The notes under the pieces: model-generated
Databases searched by the model: none
What the model was told of the DNA's origin: nothing
The model's input: only the letters and a program-made list of their open reading frames with translations
Translations under genes and position numbers: made by a program
In this document: in pieces, positions 27,880 to 38,059 of the stretch
How the letters are laid out: each line of letters opens with the position of its first letter
Numbering within the stretch: the stretch's first letter is position 1
Assembly (NCBI RefSeq): GCF_001730685.1
Contig: NZ_MDJR01000005.1
Span: forward strand, 124,001-188,000
DNA: 64,000 nt
Source of the DNA: Caloranaerobacter ferrireducens
Lineage (GTDB): Bacteria; Bacillota; Clostridia; Tissierellales; Thermohalobacteraceae
Reading direction: 5' to 3'

Positions 27880-29232
27880 TTGAACAGTTCTGATTTAAAC
27901 AGTAAGAAGATAGATGAGCTCAGAAAGATTGCTAAAGAAGTAGGTATAAAGGGTTATTCTAAATATAAAAAAGCTGAGTTGATTGAGAAGATATTGCAGC
28001 ATTATAAAAATGGGAAAGCAGAAGAAATAAAAGAAGTAGCAGCTAAGTTAGAGGAAAAAGAAAGACATAAGCAGGAATTACCAGAAAGATTAAGTGAAGA
28101 AATAGATAGAAGTGATGAAATTAGTACAGCAGAGGGAATATTAGAGCTTCATAGTGATGGATATGGTTTTTTAAGATCAGAAAATTATCTTTCAGGTGCT
28201 GAGGACATATATGTATCTCCATCGCAAATTAGGAGATTTAATTTAAGGACTGGAGACAAAATTTTCGGTATCACAAGGCCTCCAAAATCAGGAGAAAAGT
28301 ACAAAGCTCTTCTATATGTAAAAAAAGTTAATGGTGAAGATCCAGAGACAGCAAATAATAGACCTGATTTTGATACTTTGACACCTATATACCCTAACGA
28401 GAGAATAACTTTAGAAACTACTCCAAGAGAATTATCTACAAGAATAATAGATTTAATTGCTCCTATAGGTAAAGGACAAAGGGGAATGATTGTTGCTCCT
28501 CCTAAAGCTGGTAAAACAATCCTACTAAAAAAAATAGCTAATAGTATTGCAGAAAATTACCCAGACATAGAGATTATAGTTTTACTAATAGATGAAAGAC
28601 CAGAGGAAGTTACAGATATGCAAAGATCTGTAAAAGGAGATGTAGTTTATTCAACATTTGACGAGCCTCCAAAACATCATATAAAGGTAGCAGAGATGGT
28701 GCTTGAAAGGGCAAAAAGGCTAGTGGAGCATGGCAAAGATGTTGTTATTCTTTTGGATAGTATAACAAGATTGGCTAGGGCATACAATCTAACAATACCT
28801 CCAACTGGTAGAACACTTTCAGGAGGGTTAGACCCTGGAGCTCTACACAAACCGAAAAGATTTTTTGGTGCAGCAAGAAATATTGAAAACGGAGGAAGTC
28901 TTACAATATTAGCTACTGCATTAATAGAAACTGGAAGTAGAATGGATGATGTAATTTTTGAAGAATTCAAAGGTACAGGTAACATGGAAATTCATTTAGA
29001 CAGAAAACTATCTGAAAAGAGAATATTCCCAGCAATTGACATAAATAAGTCTGGTACGAGAAGAGAAGATTTATTATTAAATCAAAAAGAGTTAGAGACA
29101 ATATGGAGTATTAGAAAAGCTTTGAGCAACTATCCATCAGCAGAAGTTACAGAAAAAATCTTAGATATGTTAGTATCAACTAAGACTAATATTGAGTTTA
29201 TTGAAAATATGAGAAATAAGATTTGGGATTAA
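27880..29232 (+). CDS. rho: Transcription termination factor Rho
   Basis: An RNA-dependent ATPase that ends transcription. The 450-residue protein starts at TTG after GGAGGTG. It has a SAP-like Rho_N domain (about 5-45), a charged linker (about 48-85), a cold-shock RNA-binding domain (about 86-150, motif [13 protein letters not shown]) and the ATPase core with Walker A PPKAGKT, Walker [11 protein letters not shown] and the R-loop region. Length is normal. It is followed by rpmE, as in Bacillus. Confidence 0.97.
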   Translation: MNSSDLNSKKIDELRKIAKEVGIKGYSKYKKAELIEKILQHYKNGKAEEIKEVAAKLEEKERHKQELPERLSEEIDRSDEISTAEGILELHSDGYGFLRSENYLSGAEDIYVSPSQIRRFNLRTGDKIFGITRPPKSGEKYKALLYVKKVNGEDPETANNRPDFDTLTPIYPNERITLETTPRELSTRIIDLIAPIGKGQRGMIVAPPKAGKTILLKKIANSIAENYPDIEIIVLLIDERPEEVTDMQRSVKGDVVYSTFDEPPKHHIKVAEMVLERAKRLVEHGKDVVILLDSITRLARAYNLTIPPTGRTLSGGLDPGALHKPKRFFGAARNIENGGSLTILATALIETGSRMDDVIFEEFKGTGNMEIHLDRKLSEKRIFPAIDINKSGTRREDLLLNQKELETIWSIRKALSNYPSAEVTEKILDMLVSTKTNIEFIENMRNKIWD

Positions 29233-29352
29233 TTTACTTATGTTTATTGAAATAAGATTATGAATATGCTATAATGTATTAGTTGAAAACTGGATAATTA
29301 TATTAAATATAATATTACAGCAAAGAAAGATTTTGGAAGAGAGGTGATTTCG

Positions 29353-29553
29353 GTGAAAAAAGGAATTCATCCAGAATACAAAAGAGCTAAAGTACACTGT
29401 GCATGTGGAAATACTTTTGAAACTGGTTCAGTGAAAGAAGAGCTTAGAGTAGAAATTTGTTCTGAGTGTCATCCATTCTTTACAGGAAAGCAAAAACTTG
29501 TAGATAAAGGCGGACGTGTTGAAAGATTTAAGAAGAAATACGGTCTTGACTAA
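29353..29553 (+). CDS. rpmE: Ribosomal protein L31, zinc-binding type
   Basis: A 66-residue large-subunit protein. C16, C18, C36 and C39 (CAC and CSEC) form the zinc site of the C+ form, so no zinc-independent substitute is implied here. The GTG at 29353 matches the family start MKKGIHPEY and follows GAGGTGATTTCG; a GTG nine bases upstream is too near the site. It is next to rho and ends at a terminator. Confidence 0.96.
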   Translation: MKKGIHPEYKRAKVHCACGNTFETGSVKEELRVEICSECHPFFTGKQKLVDKGGRVERFKKKYGLD

Positions 29554-29569
29554 TCAAAATATGTTCAAG

Positions 29570-29607
29570 AGGTTAGATGCCATGAGGCTTCTAGCCTTTA
29601 TTTTTTG
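29570..29607 (+). terminator. Intrinsic terminator of rpmE
   Basis: GGTTAGA / TCTAGCC with an inner GCC / GGC pair and a T tract. Confidence 0.85.
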
Positions 29608-29636
29608 AAGATTCATAGTTAACAGTTATTTGTTAT

Positions 29637-29718
29637 AATCCATAGGAAATTATAATTTCCGTTATGGATATGAGCAAAATCATCCTTATAATTTATTTAA
29701 ACGAAGATTTTGTTAATC
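29637..29718. repeat. Dispersed two-hairpin element, copy B
   Basis: ATCCATA / TATGGAT encloses AAATTATAATTT. It is followed by CAAAATC / GATTTTG. Both hairpins match the reverse complement of 10795-10905. It ends 20 bases before the thymidine kinase start. Confidence 0.65.
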
Positions 29719-29738
29719 GGTTTAAAGGAGGAATTTTA

Positions 29739-30317
29739 ATGTACGGACCTAATCACCACGGTTGGATTGAGGTAGTGGTTGGCCCCATGTATAGCGGTAA
29801 AAGTGAGGAGCTTATAAGAAGGTTGAGAAGAGCCCAGATAGCACGCCAGAAAATTCAAGTATTTAAGCCATCTATTGATGATAGATATAGTGTAAACGAA
29901 GTTGTTTCTCATAACGGAGAAAAAATTAAAGCTATACCAGTAAAAAATTCTGATGAAATATATAAATTATTATCAGATGATACAGAAGTTATAGGTATTG
30001 ATGAAGTACAGTTCTTTGATGACGGAATTATAGATTTATGTAGGCGTTTAGCAGATAAAGGGTTAAGAGTAATAGTAGCTGGATTGGATATGGATTTTAG
30101 AGGTGAGCCATTTGGACCTACTCCTAATATAATGGCAATTGCAGAATTTGTGGACAAGCTAACAGCTGTATGTGTAATTTGTGGACATCCTGCAAATAGA
30201 ACTCAAAGATTAATTAACGGAGAGCCTGCTTGCTATGATGAACCTACTATTTTAGTTGGTGCTATGGAGAGCTACGAAGCCAGATGCAGATTGCACCACC
30301 AAGTTCCAAGAAAATAA
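29739..30317 (+). CDS. tdk: Thymidine kinase
   Basis: Salvages thymidine to dTMP. The 192-residue type II enzyme has Walker [12 protein letters not shown], the DEVQFFD block, the AGLDMDFRG motif and zinc cysteines (CVICG and a later C/H pair). The ATG at 29739 follows AAAGGAGG; the frame extends upstream into the repeat element but without a site. Length is normal. Confidence 0.96.
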   Translation: MYGPNHHGWIEVVVGPMYSGKSEELIRRLRRAQIARQKIQVFKPSIDDRYSVNEVVSHNGEKIKAIPVKNSDEIYKLLSDDTEVIGIDEVQFFDDGIIDLCRRLADKGLRVIVAGLDMDFRGEPFGPTPNIMAIAEFVDKLTAVCVICGHPANRTQRLINGEPACYDEPTILVGAMESYEARCRLHHQVPRK

Positions 30318-30324
30318 TTGCTAC

Positions 30325-30350
30325 ATAGTTATTAGTTAACAGTTGACAGA
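30325..30350. repeat. Short heptameric repeat, TAGTYRA family
   Basis: About three degenerate units (AGTTATT, AGTTAAC, AGTTGAC) right after tdk. Confidence 0.45.
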
Positions 30351-30363
30351 TACCAGGGAAAAT

Positions 30364-30402
30364 GGTAGCGGAGAATTAATTCTTCGCTACTAATTTTTTT
30401 TA
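30364..30402 (+). terminator. Intrinsic terminator of tdk
   Basis: GTAGCG / CGCTAC with inner AGAATT / AATTCT pairing and a T tract. Confidence 0.9.
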
Positions 30403-30407
30403 AATAC

Positions 30408-30492
30408 CCATTTCTGTCCCCCGTCCCCTGTTTTTTATCCCTAGCACCCAGTACCCAGCACCTAGTACCCAGTACCAAGTACCTAGTACCTA
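30408..30492. repeat. Mosaic heptameric repeat, TGTCCYC plus GGTACTR families
   Basis: TGTCCCC-type units pass, with the 7-base step kept, into AGTACCY units. Two families are joined in one array. Confidence 0.8.
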
Positions 30493-30504
30493 TTCAAGAG
30501 CTTC

Positions 30505-30534
30505 TTGTTATATTATAGTAAGATACGTTATAAT
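30505..30534 (+). promoter_or_regulatory. Promoter upstream of the DUF1385 gene
   Basis: TTGTTA, an 18-base spacer and TATAAT. Confidence 0.6.
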
Positions 30535-30575
30535 GTAATTATATAGAAAATAATATAAGGAGTAGGCGAAAGAAT

Positions 30576-31532
30576 ATGATATCAAAAATAAAAGATGCAT
30601 TCAAAAAACCTAAACACAAAACTAGTATAGGCGGTCAGGCCTTAATAGAAGGGGTAATGATGAAAGGCCCTAAAGAAATAGCTATAGCAGTGAGAGAGCC
30701 AAATGGTAATATTGGGTTAAAAAAAGAACCTGTAAACTCTGCTTCCTCAAAGTATAGCTTTCTTAAGTTGCCTTTCATAAGAGGCAGTGTTATGTTAATA
30801 GAAGCAATGGTTGTAGGAGTTAGAGCATTGATGTACTCAGCTGAGGTATACGAAGTAGAGGAAGAAGAACCAGGGGTTATAGATAGAGCTTTAGAAAAAA
30901 TATTTAAAGATAAAACTGAAGATGTAATGATTTATTTATCAGTTCTTATATCTTTATTTTTTACAGTTCTATTATTCATATTAGCTCCTTCATACTTAAC
31001 TAACTTCTTGAAAACTAAAATTAGTAGCAACATAGGGCTTAATTTAATTGAAGGTTTAATAAGAGTTATTATATTCTTAATATATGTTTATAGTATATCT
31101 AAAATCAAAGATGTAAAAAGAGTATTTGAGTATCATGGAGCTGAACATAAAACAATACATTGTTATGAACACGGAGAAGAATTGACGGTAGAAAATGCAA
31201 GAAAATACACTACTCTTCATCCTAGATGTGGTACAAGTTTTATTTTTATGGTAATGATAGTAAGTATACTTGTATTTTCATTATTTGGATGGCCAAATCC
31301 ACTATTGAGATTTGTATTAAGGATAGCATTATTACCAGTAATAGCAGGAATATCGTATGAAATAAATAAATATACAGGTAGAAGTGATAGTAAACTAGCT
31401 CAAATCATCTCATATCCTGGATTGATGCTACAGAAAATAACTACTAGTGAGCCAGATGATTCACAGCTAGAGGTAGCTATTGAAGCTTTAAAAGGAGTAT
31501 TGGTTGAAGACAAGGAGGCTGACCTTTGGTAA
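30576..31532 (+). CDS. DUF1385 (YqhQ-like) membrane protein
   Basis: A 318-residue protein with the family motifs GGQALIEGVMMKGP near the N-terminus and EYHGAEHKTIHCYEHGE and LHPRCGTSF towards the C-terminus. At least four membrane segments lie at about 105-170 and 220-265. The biochemical role is not established. It overlaps prmC by seven bases and is the first of four tightly packed genes. Confidence 0.9.
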   Translation: MISKIKDAFKKPKHKTSIGGQALIEGVMMKGPKEIAIAVREPNGNIGLKKEPVNSASSKYSFLKLPFIRGSVMLIEAMVVGVRALMYSAEVYEVEEEEPGVIDRALEKIFKDKTEDVMIYLSVLISLFFTVLLFILAPSYLTNFLKTKISSNIGLNLIEGLIRVIIFLIYVYSISKIKDVKRVFEYHGAEHKTIHCYEHGEELTVENARKYTTLHPRCGTSFIFMVMIVSILVFSLFGWPNPLLRFVLRIALLPVIAGISYEINKYTGRSDSKLAQIISYPGLMLQKITTSEPDDSQLEVAIEALKGVLVEDKEADLW

Positions 31533-32419
31533 GAGATTATACTATAAAATCCTTATTACAAGAGGGTACAGAAATATTAAATGAGGGGGATTTTAAAACC
31601 CCTCTTCTTGATGCTCAGCTTATATTATGTTATACACTAGGTGTTGATAAACTATATATTTATACACATAGAGATGATAAAGTTAGTGACGAAGCTGTGG
31701 ATAAATTTTTTGAATTTATAAATAGACGAAAAGAAGGCTATCCAATACAGTATATTATTCAAAAACAAGAATTTATGGGGCTTAATTTTAATGTTGCAGA
31801 AGGTGTTTTAGTTCCAAGACCTGATACAGAGATTCTTGTTGAAAAGGTTATTGAAATTGTGAATAATAGTTTTTTAAAAGATAAAAAGCGAGTTAATATT
31901 GTGGATATAGGTACTGGTAGTGGAGCAATTACATTAAGTTTGGCTTATTATTTAAAAAATGCATTTGTATATTCTATTGATATAAGTAAAAAAGCTTTAG
32001 AAATAGCATCAGAGAACTGCAAAAAATTTGAGCTAGAGGATAGAGTGTTATTTTTAGAAGGTAATTTATTTAAGCCTTTATCAACACTTAATGTAGAGAA
32101 TAATATAGATATTATAGTATCAAATCCACCATATATTCCTACTGATGAGATTGAAAAACTTCAGATTGAAGTATCCAAATATGAACCTAGAATAGCATTA
32201 GATGGTGGAAAGGATGGATTAGATTATTATAGAAAAATAGTTAAAGATTTAAGTAAGTACCTTGCAAATCATGGAGTTGTTGCTTTTGAGATAGGTTATA
32301 ATCAAGGACAAGATGTTAAAAAACTTTTGGAAAATAGTGGATTATTTAGAAAAATTGAAATTATAAAAGATTTAGCAGGACATGATAGAGTGGTAGTGGG
32401 TGAGAATTTATGTCTATAA
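31526..32419 (+). CDS. prmC: Release factor glutamine methyltransferase
   Basis: Methylates the glutamine of the GGQ motif in release factors. The 297-residue protein has the N-terminal helical domain, the SAM-binding VDIGTGSGAI and the substrate motif SNPPYIP. The TTG start lies seven bases after AAGGAGG. Its substrate gene prfA follows 1.3 kb downstream, separated by two transporter genes; in many Firmicutes prfA directly precedes prmC. Confidence 0.95.
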   Translation: MVRDYTIKSLLQEGTEILNEGDFKTPLLDAQLILCYTLGVDKLYIYTHRDDKVSDEAVDKFFEFINRRKEGYPIQYIIQKQEFMGLNFNVAEGVLVPRPDTEILVEKVIEIVNNSFLKDKKRVNIVDIGTGSGAITLSLAYYLKNAFVYSIDISKKALEIASENCKKFELEDRVLFLEGNLFKPLSTLNVENNIDIIVSNPPYIPTDEIEKLQIEVSKYEPRIALDGGKDGLDYYRKIVKDLSKYLANHGVVAFEIGYNQGQDVKKLLENSGLFRKIEIIKDLAGHDRVVVGENLCL

Positions 32420-32967
32420 TTAAGCTATTTTTAACTTTTTTAAAAATTGGTGCCTTTACTTTTGGTGGGGGATATGCAATGATTCCTCTGATACAGGTAG
32501 AGGTAGTAGATAAAAATAAATGGTTAGACAATGAAGAATTTTTAGATACTATTGCTATTGCACAGTCTTCTCCTGGTGCAATAGCGGTAAATAGTGCCAT
32601 ATTTATAGGATATAAACTAAGGGGAATTGTTGGAGCTTTGGCATGTATGCTAGGAGTAATACTGCCTTCTTTTATAATAATTCTCATAATATCTATGTTC
32701 TTATTTAAATATAGAAATAATAAAATAGTTTCAAAAATATTTTTAGGTGTTAGACCAGCAGTTGTAGCATTGATTATTTCAGCAGTATATAAACTTACTA
32801 AAACTTCAAAAATTAAAAAGAAGGCACTAATTATTTCTCTAATTACCCTACTTTTAGTTGTATTTGCTAATATAAGTCCTATAATAGTGATTTTAATTGG
32901 TGGACTTGGAGCGATTTTATATTATCGAATCACGAATAACCAAAATGAAAAAGGTGAACTGCAATGA
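32410..32967 (+). CDS. Chromate-transporter family protein, half-size unit 1
   Basis: A 185-residue CHR-family membrane protein. The N-terminal signature FLKIGAFTFGGGYAMIPLIQ and the SSPGAIAVNSA motif are typical. Half-size CHR proteins work in pairs, and the next gene is the partner. Substrate may be chromate or another anion; the ancestral role in Firmicutes is unclear. It overlaps prmC by ten bases. Confidence 0.88.
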   Translation: MSIIKLFLTFLKIGAFTFGGGYAMIPLIQVEVVDKNKWLDNEEFLDTIAIAQSSPGAIAVNSAIFIGYKLRGIVGALACMLGVILPSFIIILIISMFLFKYRNNKIVSKIFLGVRPAVVALIISAVYKLTKTSKIKKKALIISLITLLLVVFANISPIIVILIGGLGAILYYRITNNQNEKGELQ

Positions 32968-33482
32968 TATATATAAAATTATTTATTTCTTTTTTGAAAA
33001 TTGGTGCATTTAGCTTTGGTGGAGGATATGCAATGCTTCCTCTTATCCAAGAAGAAATCATAACTAAAAATGGATGGCTTAGCTTAAAAGAATTCATTGA
33101 TGTTTTAGCAATATCGCAAATGACACCAGGACCTATAGCAATAAACAGCGCTACTTTTTTAGGGTATAAAATAGGTGGAATATTGGGAGCAGTAGTATCA
33201 ACTTTAGCAGTTGTTATACCATCTTTAGTCATCATTTTATTAATAGCTCATTTTCTAAAGAAATTTAAAGAATCAAAATATATTGATTGGTTTTTCAAAG
33301 GTTTAAGACCTGTAATAATAGGTTTAATTGCATCTGCAGCAATTTTAGTGGCGAAAAATACAATAATAGATGTAAAAAGTTTAATAATAACATTAGCAAT
33401 ATTTTATCTCGTTACTTATAAAAAACTCCATCCCATACTATGCATAGTCATCGCAGGAGCTTTAGGGGTAATGCTATATTAA
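32964..33482 (+). CDS. Chromate-transporter family protein, half-size unit 2
   Basis: A 172-residue partner with the matching motifs FLKIGAFSFGGGYAMLPLIQ and TPGPIAINSA. It starts within the stop of unit 1 (ATGA overlap), so both are made together. The two units are similar to each other, consistent with duplication and heterodimer formation. Confidence 0.88.
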   Translation: MIYIKLFISFLKIGAFSFGGGYAMLPLIQEEIITKNGWLSLKEFIDVLAISQMTPGPIAINSATFLGYKIGGILGAVVSTLAVVIPSLVIILLIAHFLKKFKESKYIDWFFKGLRPVIIGLIASAAILVAKNTIIDVKSLIITLAIFYLVTYKKLHPILCIVIAGALGVMLY

Positions 33483-33509
33483 TAGTATGCTACCAATAGG
33501 TTACTTTCT

Positions 33510-33592
33510 AATGACTGAAAAATAAAAACGAATAATTACAAAATTTTAGTTTTCTCTAAAGGGTTGTTTATGAGTGTTATTTTTCAGTCATT
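33510..33592. repeat. Short derivative of the large hairpin element
   Basis: A perfect 16-base terminal inverted repeat, AATGACTGAAAAATAA, encloses an interior shared with the 63.2 kb element (CGAATAATTACAAA and TTTTCTCTAAA blocks). The whole central part is missing, as in an internal-deletion copy. Confidence 0.75.
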
Positions 33593-33644
33593 TATTTAAT
33601 ACTAGTAAAAATCCAAAAAATATGCTATAATTTTTAGCTAGATA

Positions 33645-33678
33645 ATTTTAAATGGAAAATTGAAAATGTAAAATAATT
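33645..33678. repeat. Heptameric repeat, AAAATKK family
   Basis: AAATGGA, AAATTGA, AAATGTA units with a 7-base step. Confidence 0.6.
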
Positions 33679-33679
33679 A

Positions 33680-33748
33680 GGCTATTCGTCGTTCGCCTTT
33701 CGCTTTTCGATAATCGAATAGCGAATGACGAATAACGAATAACGAAAA
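33680..33748. repeat. Heptameric repeat, RCGAAYR family
   Basis: Clear in-register units GCGAATG, ACGAATA, ACGAATA, ACGAAAA preceded by reverse-form units. It ends four bases before the prfA ribosome binding site. Confidence 0.9.
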
Positions 33749-33766
33749 TTATCAGAGGTGAAAAAA

Positions 33767-34834
33767 ATGTTAGAAAAATTAAAGTTCTTAGAAGAAAAAT
33801 ATAAAGATTTAAGTATGAAAATAAGTGACCCAGAGATTATAAATAAAAGAAACGAATGGCAAAAATTAGTAAAAGAGCATGCAGAAATAGAACCAATAGT
33901 TATGAAGTACAGAGAGTACACTTCAGTATCTGAGCAGTTAGATGAAGCAAAGGAAATGCTAAAAGAAAAGCTAGAAGATGATTTTAAGGATATGGTAAAG
34001 GAAGAAATTAAGGAGTTAACTGAGAAGAAAGAGCAACTAACAGAAGAATTAAAACTGCTTTTAATTCCTAAAGACCCTAATGATGAGAAAAATGTTATAG
34101 TTGAGATTAGAGCTGGAGCCGGTGGAGACGAGGCAGGTATATTTGCTGGAGACCTTTTAAGAATGTATACAAGATATGCTGAAAGACAAGGCTGGAAAGT
34201 AGAAATAATGTCTTCAAACGAACAAGGAGTAGGCGGCTTTAAAGAAGTAATTTTCATGATAAAAGGTAAAGGTGCATATTCAAGACTTAAGTATGAAAGT
34301 GGTGTTCACAGAGTTCAAAGAATTCCAGTTACAGAATCAGGCGGTAGAATACACACATCTACAGCTACTGTGGCAGTTCTTCCAGAAGCAGATGACATAG
34401 ATATTCAAATAAATCCAAATGATGTACGTGTTGACGTGTTCCGTTCTTCAGGACATGGTGGGCAGAGCGTTAATACAACAGATTCAGCTGTTAGATTAAC
34501 GCACATTCCTACAGGTATAGTGGTTTCATGCCAAGATGAAAAATCTCAGCTTAAGAATAAAGAAAAAGCATTCAAGATTCTTAAGGCTAGATTATATGAC
34601 AAACTTCAGGCAGAACAAAATGCAGAAATAGCCGAAGCTAGAAGAAGTCAGGTAGGTACAGGTGACAGAAGTGAAAGAATAAGAACATACAACTTCCCTC
34701 AAGGTAGGGTAACTGATCATAGAATTAATATGACTATATATAAATTAGATTCTTTCTTAGATGGAGATATTGATGAAATAGTAGATGCTCTCATAACGAA
34801 TGATCAGGCTGAAAAGTTAAAATCTGTACAGTAA
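33767..34834 (+). CDS. prfA: Peptide chain release factor 1
   Basis: Reads UAA and UAG stop codons. The 355-residue protein has the PVT tripeptide anticodon region (RIPVTESGG) and the catalytic GHGGQSVN motif, which is the target of PrmC. The ATG at 33767 lies six bases after GAGGTG. Length is normal. It follows a repeat block and shares a short gap with the antiporter gene. Confidence 0.97.
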   Translation: MLEKLKFLEEKYKDLSMKISDPEIINKRNEWQKLVKEHAEIEPIVMKYREYTSVSEQLDEAKEMLKEKLEDDFKDMVKEEIKELTEKKEQLTEELKLLLIPKDPNDEKNVIVEIRAGAGGDEAGIFAGDLLRMYTRYAERQGWKVEIMSSNEQGVGGFKEVIFMIKGKGAYSRLKYESGVHRVQRIPVTESGGRIHTSTATVAVLPEADDIDIQINPNDVRVDVFRSSGHGGQSVNTTDSAVRLTHIPTGIVVSCQDEKSQLKNKEKAFKILKARLYDKLQAEQNAEIAEARRSQVGTGDRSERIRTYNFPQGRVTDHRINMTIYKLDSFLDGDIDEIVDALITNDQAEKLKSVQ

Positions 34835-34859
34835 TTAGAAGTTATGGGAGATGATTTAG

Positions 34860-36044
34860 TTGAATGAAGAGTTTACCTTTTTGTTGGATATAGCCGTTAT
34901 ACTAATATTTGCAAATATTGGAGGATATATTAGTCAAAAATTTAAACAACCTGCAGTTTTGGGACAGATATTAGCAGGACTTCTTTTAGGTCCTTCTGCT
35001 TTAAATCTTATAACTGTAAATATGTCTATTACTCATATGGCTGAAATTGGGGTAATACTCTTAATGTTTATTGCGGGTTTAGAGACGGATATAGACGAAT
35101 TAAAGGCATCCAGCAAGTCTTCTACTTATATAGCACTTGGAGGAGTCCTAGTACCTTTTGTGCTAGGACTTCTAGCTATAAAATTAATTAGACCAAATGC
35201 TGATATTTCAGAGGGGTTATTTGTAGGTGTGATTTTAACGGCTACTAGCGTTAGTATAACTGTACAAGCTTTAAGAGAGCTGGGCAAACTTAGGACAAAG
35301 CAGGGTATAGGTATATTAGGTGCAGCTATAATAGATGATGTTATTGGAATTATTTTATTAACTCTGATTGTTGGAATTGTAAAGCCTTCTACGGGTGGGA
35401 GTATATTAATAGTCATACTCAAAATAGTTTCATTCTTTATTTTATCTGTAGTAGTTGGAACTATATTTTCAAAATTACTTACGAAGTATTCATACATAAT
35501 AAGCAAAGAAAACAGAGTCCTAACATATGCTCTTATATTTTGTTTTTCATTAGCATTTATTGCAGAAGAGTTAGGTGTAGCTGCAATAATAGGAGCATAT
35601 TTTACAGGTATAGTATTTTCAGTAACTCCTCATAGAAATAGAGTGTCACATGAGATACAAAGAATTGCTTATGCATTATTTACTCCTATTTTTTTTATAA
35701 GTATTGGACTTATGGTTAAAATAGGCAATATTAGACAAGGATTAGGTTTAAGTATTGTATTGGTATTGATGGCTGTCATAGGTAAAATAATAGGTTGTGG
35801 TATAGGTGCCAAGCTATCTGATTTTACAAATAGAGAAGCATTGCAGATAAGTATAGGTATGATTCCTAGAGCAGAAGTTGCTTTGATCGTTACGAATTTG
35901 GGAATTAAAATGGGTGTAATAGGAAATGAGATATTTACAGCAGTTATTTTAATAGTGTTAGTATCAACGATTATTACCCCACCACTATTAAAGTTAGTTT
36001 TCGAAAATGAATTAGAACAAAAAACAAAAGAGGAGACATGTTAG
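34860..36044 (+). CDS. CPA2-family cation/proton antiporter
   Basis: A 394-residue membrane protein with about 12 segments and no TrkA-N domain. The motif IIDDVIGI contains the double aspartate found in electrogenic sodium/proton exchangers such as NapA. Start is TTG after GGGAG; a nearby ATG is out of frame. It is downstream of prfA by 25 bases and ends one base before the oppositely oriented ZIP gene. A sodium-handling role would fit the sodium-type ATP synthase, though potassium exchange is possible. Confidence 0.88.
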   Translation: MNEEFTFLLDIAVILIFANIGGYISQKFKQPAVLGQILAGLLLGPSALNLITVNMSITHMAEIGVILLMFIAGLETDIDELKASSKSSTYIALGGVLVPFVLGLLAIKLIRPNADISEGLFVGVILTATSVSITVQALRELGKLRTKQGIGILGAAIIDDVIGIILLTLIVGIVKPSTGGSILIVILKIVSFFILSVVVGTIFSKLLTKYSYIISKENRVLTYALIFCFSLAFIAEELGVAAIIGAYFTGIVFSVTPHRNRVSHEIQRIAYALFTPIFFISIGLMVKIGNIRQGLGLSIVLVLMAVIGKIIGCGIGAKLSDFTNREALQISIGMIPRAEVALIVTNLGIKMGVIGNEIFTAVILIVLVSTIITPPLLKLVFENELEQKTKEETC

Positions 36045-36045
36045 A

Positions 36046-36786
36046 TTAGCTACTAGCTACAATAACTATTCCAATTACAAATCCAATAGTTAGGCCTATT
36101 GTAGAAGCTCTACCATTGTAGAGCTTTTTTGCATTTGGAATCAATTCTCCACAAGTAATATACAGCATAGTTCCACCTGCAAAAGCTAAACATAGCGATA
36201 TAAAAAAATCTGAAATATTGCCTAAAGCTGCTCCTATGAAAGCTCCAATGCCAGTAGGAATACCAGAAAGTAATGTTAATAATAAAACCTTTATTTTTGA
36301 CATACGACTTATTTTGAGAGGAGTTGCCATAGCCATGCCTTCAGGGATATTATGCAGGGCGATAACTAAAGCTATATTAAATCCCATTTGAGTAGTAAAC
36401 ATAAAACTAGAGCCTATTGCTAAACCTTCTGGAAGGTTATGAATAGCAATTCCAATACCTAATATTATTCCAGTTTTCAAAAAATTACTTTTATTTGTTT
36501 TATGGTAAGTTTTATAAAATACGGGTATAAAATCTTCGATTAGTATGACAGTGAGAATACCTAATAATATACCTATGATTTCAGTAAAAAGCCCTCCTAT
36601 CGAAAAAGCTTCGGGTAATAAGTCAAAAGTTACTACAGCTAACATTAGCCCGCTTGCAAACCCAAGAAGTGAACTTAAAAATTTGCTATTTGATCTTACT
36701 ATGGATAGTGCAATCAATCCTCCAAGTCCCGTACCAGTAACACCAACCAAAGAACCTATTATAGCTAAAATAAAAATATTTGACAT
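36046..36786 (-). CDS. ZIP-family metal transporter
   Basis: A 246-residue divalent-metal transporter with eight predicted membrane segments. Two conserved motifs, HNLPEGLAIG and HNIPEGMAMA, supply the binuclear metal site. It is the only reverse-strand gene in the window. Read on its own strand, the start follows CGAGGTG. Zinc or iron is the likely substrate; it cannot be decided here. Its stop almost abuts the stop of the antiporter gene. Confidence 0.93.
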   Translation of the reverse strand: MSNIFILAIIGSLVGVTGTGLGGLIALSIVRSNSKFLSSLLGFASGLMLAVVTFDLLPEAFSIGGLFTEIIGILLGILTVILIEDFIPVFYKTYHKTNKSNFLKTGIILGIGIAIHNLPEGLAIGSSFMFTTQMGFNIALVIALHNIPEGMAMATPLKISRMSKIKVLLLTLLSGIPTGIGAFIGAALGNISDFFISLCLAFAGGTMLYITCGELIPNAKKLYNGRASTIGLTIGFVIGIVIVASS

Positions 36787-36799
36787 ACAAACACCTCGT

Positions 36800-36850
36800 T
36801 TTAGTTGATAGTTAACAGGTTAAAAAATGTAAAATGCAAAATTAATATAT
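36800..36850. repeat. Short mosaic heptameric repeat
   Basis: TAGTTGA and TAGTTAA units pass into AAAATGT and AAAATGC units, in the gap between the divergent ZIP and tsaC genes. Confidence 0.55.
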
Positions 36851-36991
36851 TTAACTCTATAATAATTGTATTTCAATAAAATAAATAAATGCTAAGTTTA
36901 AAATAATATATCTAGACTCTAAGGGTGTAATATTGTATAATATATGTTTGAAGTTGCAGATAATACAAAAAAAGATAAGAAGGGAAATGGC

Positions 36992-38056
36992 ATGGAAAAG
37001 ATAAAAACTCAAGTCATTAAAATAGATAAAAATAATCCTGAAATAGAAAAAATACAGTTGGCCGCAGAAGTAATAAAAAGAGGAGGAGTAGTAGCTTTTC
37101 CTACTGAAACCGTCTATGGATTAGGGGCAAATGCACTTGATGAAAAAGCGGTTGAAAAGATATTTATTGCTAAAGGCAGACCTCAGGATAATCCTCTTAT
37201 TGTACATATTGGTGATGTGAGTGATTTAGATTCTTTAGTTAAAGAAGTTCCTGAAAGGGCTAAAGAACTTATGAAACGATTTTGGCCTGGACCGTTAACT
37301 TTAATATTTAAGAAAAGTGAAATAATTCCCGACAGAATAACAGGAGGACTATCTACTGTTGCTATTAGAATGCCAAACCACAGAATAGCTTTAGAATTAA
37401 TTAAACAATCTGGATTACCGATTGCAGCTCCTAGCGCAAACACTTCAGGAAGACCAAGTCCAACTAATTCCCATCATGTAATTGAAGATTTATACGGAAA
37501 GATTGATATGATAATAGATGGAGGAGATACAGGCGTAGGTGTCGAATCCACTGTTTTGGATATTTCTACTGAGATACCTACAATACTGCGTCCCGGCTTT
37601 GTTACATTAGAAGATCTTTTAGAAATTTTCCCTCAAGTAGATATTGACCCAGCAATAGAAAATTTATCAGAAAAATTAAAACCAAAGTCCCCAGGTCAAA
37701 AATACAGACATTATTCACCAAAAGCTAAACTTACTATTATACAAGGTGAAGTTGATGCAGTTTCAGAAAAATTGATAAGTTTAGCTTCAAAGTATGAAAA
37801 ACAGGGCTTAAAAGTTGGAATAATGGCTACAAAGCAGACAAAAAATAGATATATTGGGGATAATGTGCTAGAAGTTGGAGATAGGGATAATCCTGAAACA
37901 ATTGCAGCTAATTTGTTTAGAGTGTTGAGAGAATTCGATAAAATCGGGGTAGATATAATACTAGCTGAAGGGATAGAAGAAAAAGGTATAGGCAGAGCTA
38001 TTATGAATAGAATGAAAAAGGCGGCAGGAGGAGATGTAATATTAGTTGACAATTAA
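36992..38056 (+). CDS. tsaC: L-threonylcarbamoyladenylate synthase (long form)
   Basis: Makes the activated intermediate for t6A modification of tRNA. The 354-residue protein has the YrdC domain (FPTETVYGLGANA, KGRPQDNPL, SANTSGRPSPT) and the C-terminal Sua5 extension (GQKYRHYSPKA). It is therefore the long Sua5 type (Bacillus YwlC). The ATG at 36992 follows AGAAGGGA. In Bacillus ywlC is near ywlE and rpiB, as here. Confidence 0.95.
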   Translation: MEKIKTQVIKIDKNNPEIEKIQLAAEVIKRGGVVAFPTETVYGLGANALDEKAVEKIFIAKGRPQDNPLIVHIGDVSDLDSLVKEVPERAKELMKRFWPGPLTLIFKKSEIIPDRITGGLSTVAIRMPNHRIALELIKQSGLPIAAPSANTSGRPSPTNSHHVIEDLYGKIDMIIDGGDTGVGVESTVLDISTEIPTILRPGFVTLEDLLEIFPQVDIDPAIENLSEKLKPKSPGQKYRHYSPKAKLTIIQGEVDAVSEKLISLASKYEKQGLKVGIMATKQTKNRYIGDNVLEVGDRDNPETIAANLFRVLREFDKIGVDIILAEGIEEKGIGRAIMNRMKKAAGGDVILVDN

Positions 38057-38059
38057 CAA

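Noticed and set aside
33682-34257. Reverse-strand protein of 191 residues over prfA
   Set aside because: It overlaps the conserved prfA gene entirely and extends into a repeat array, with no start signal.
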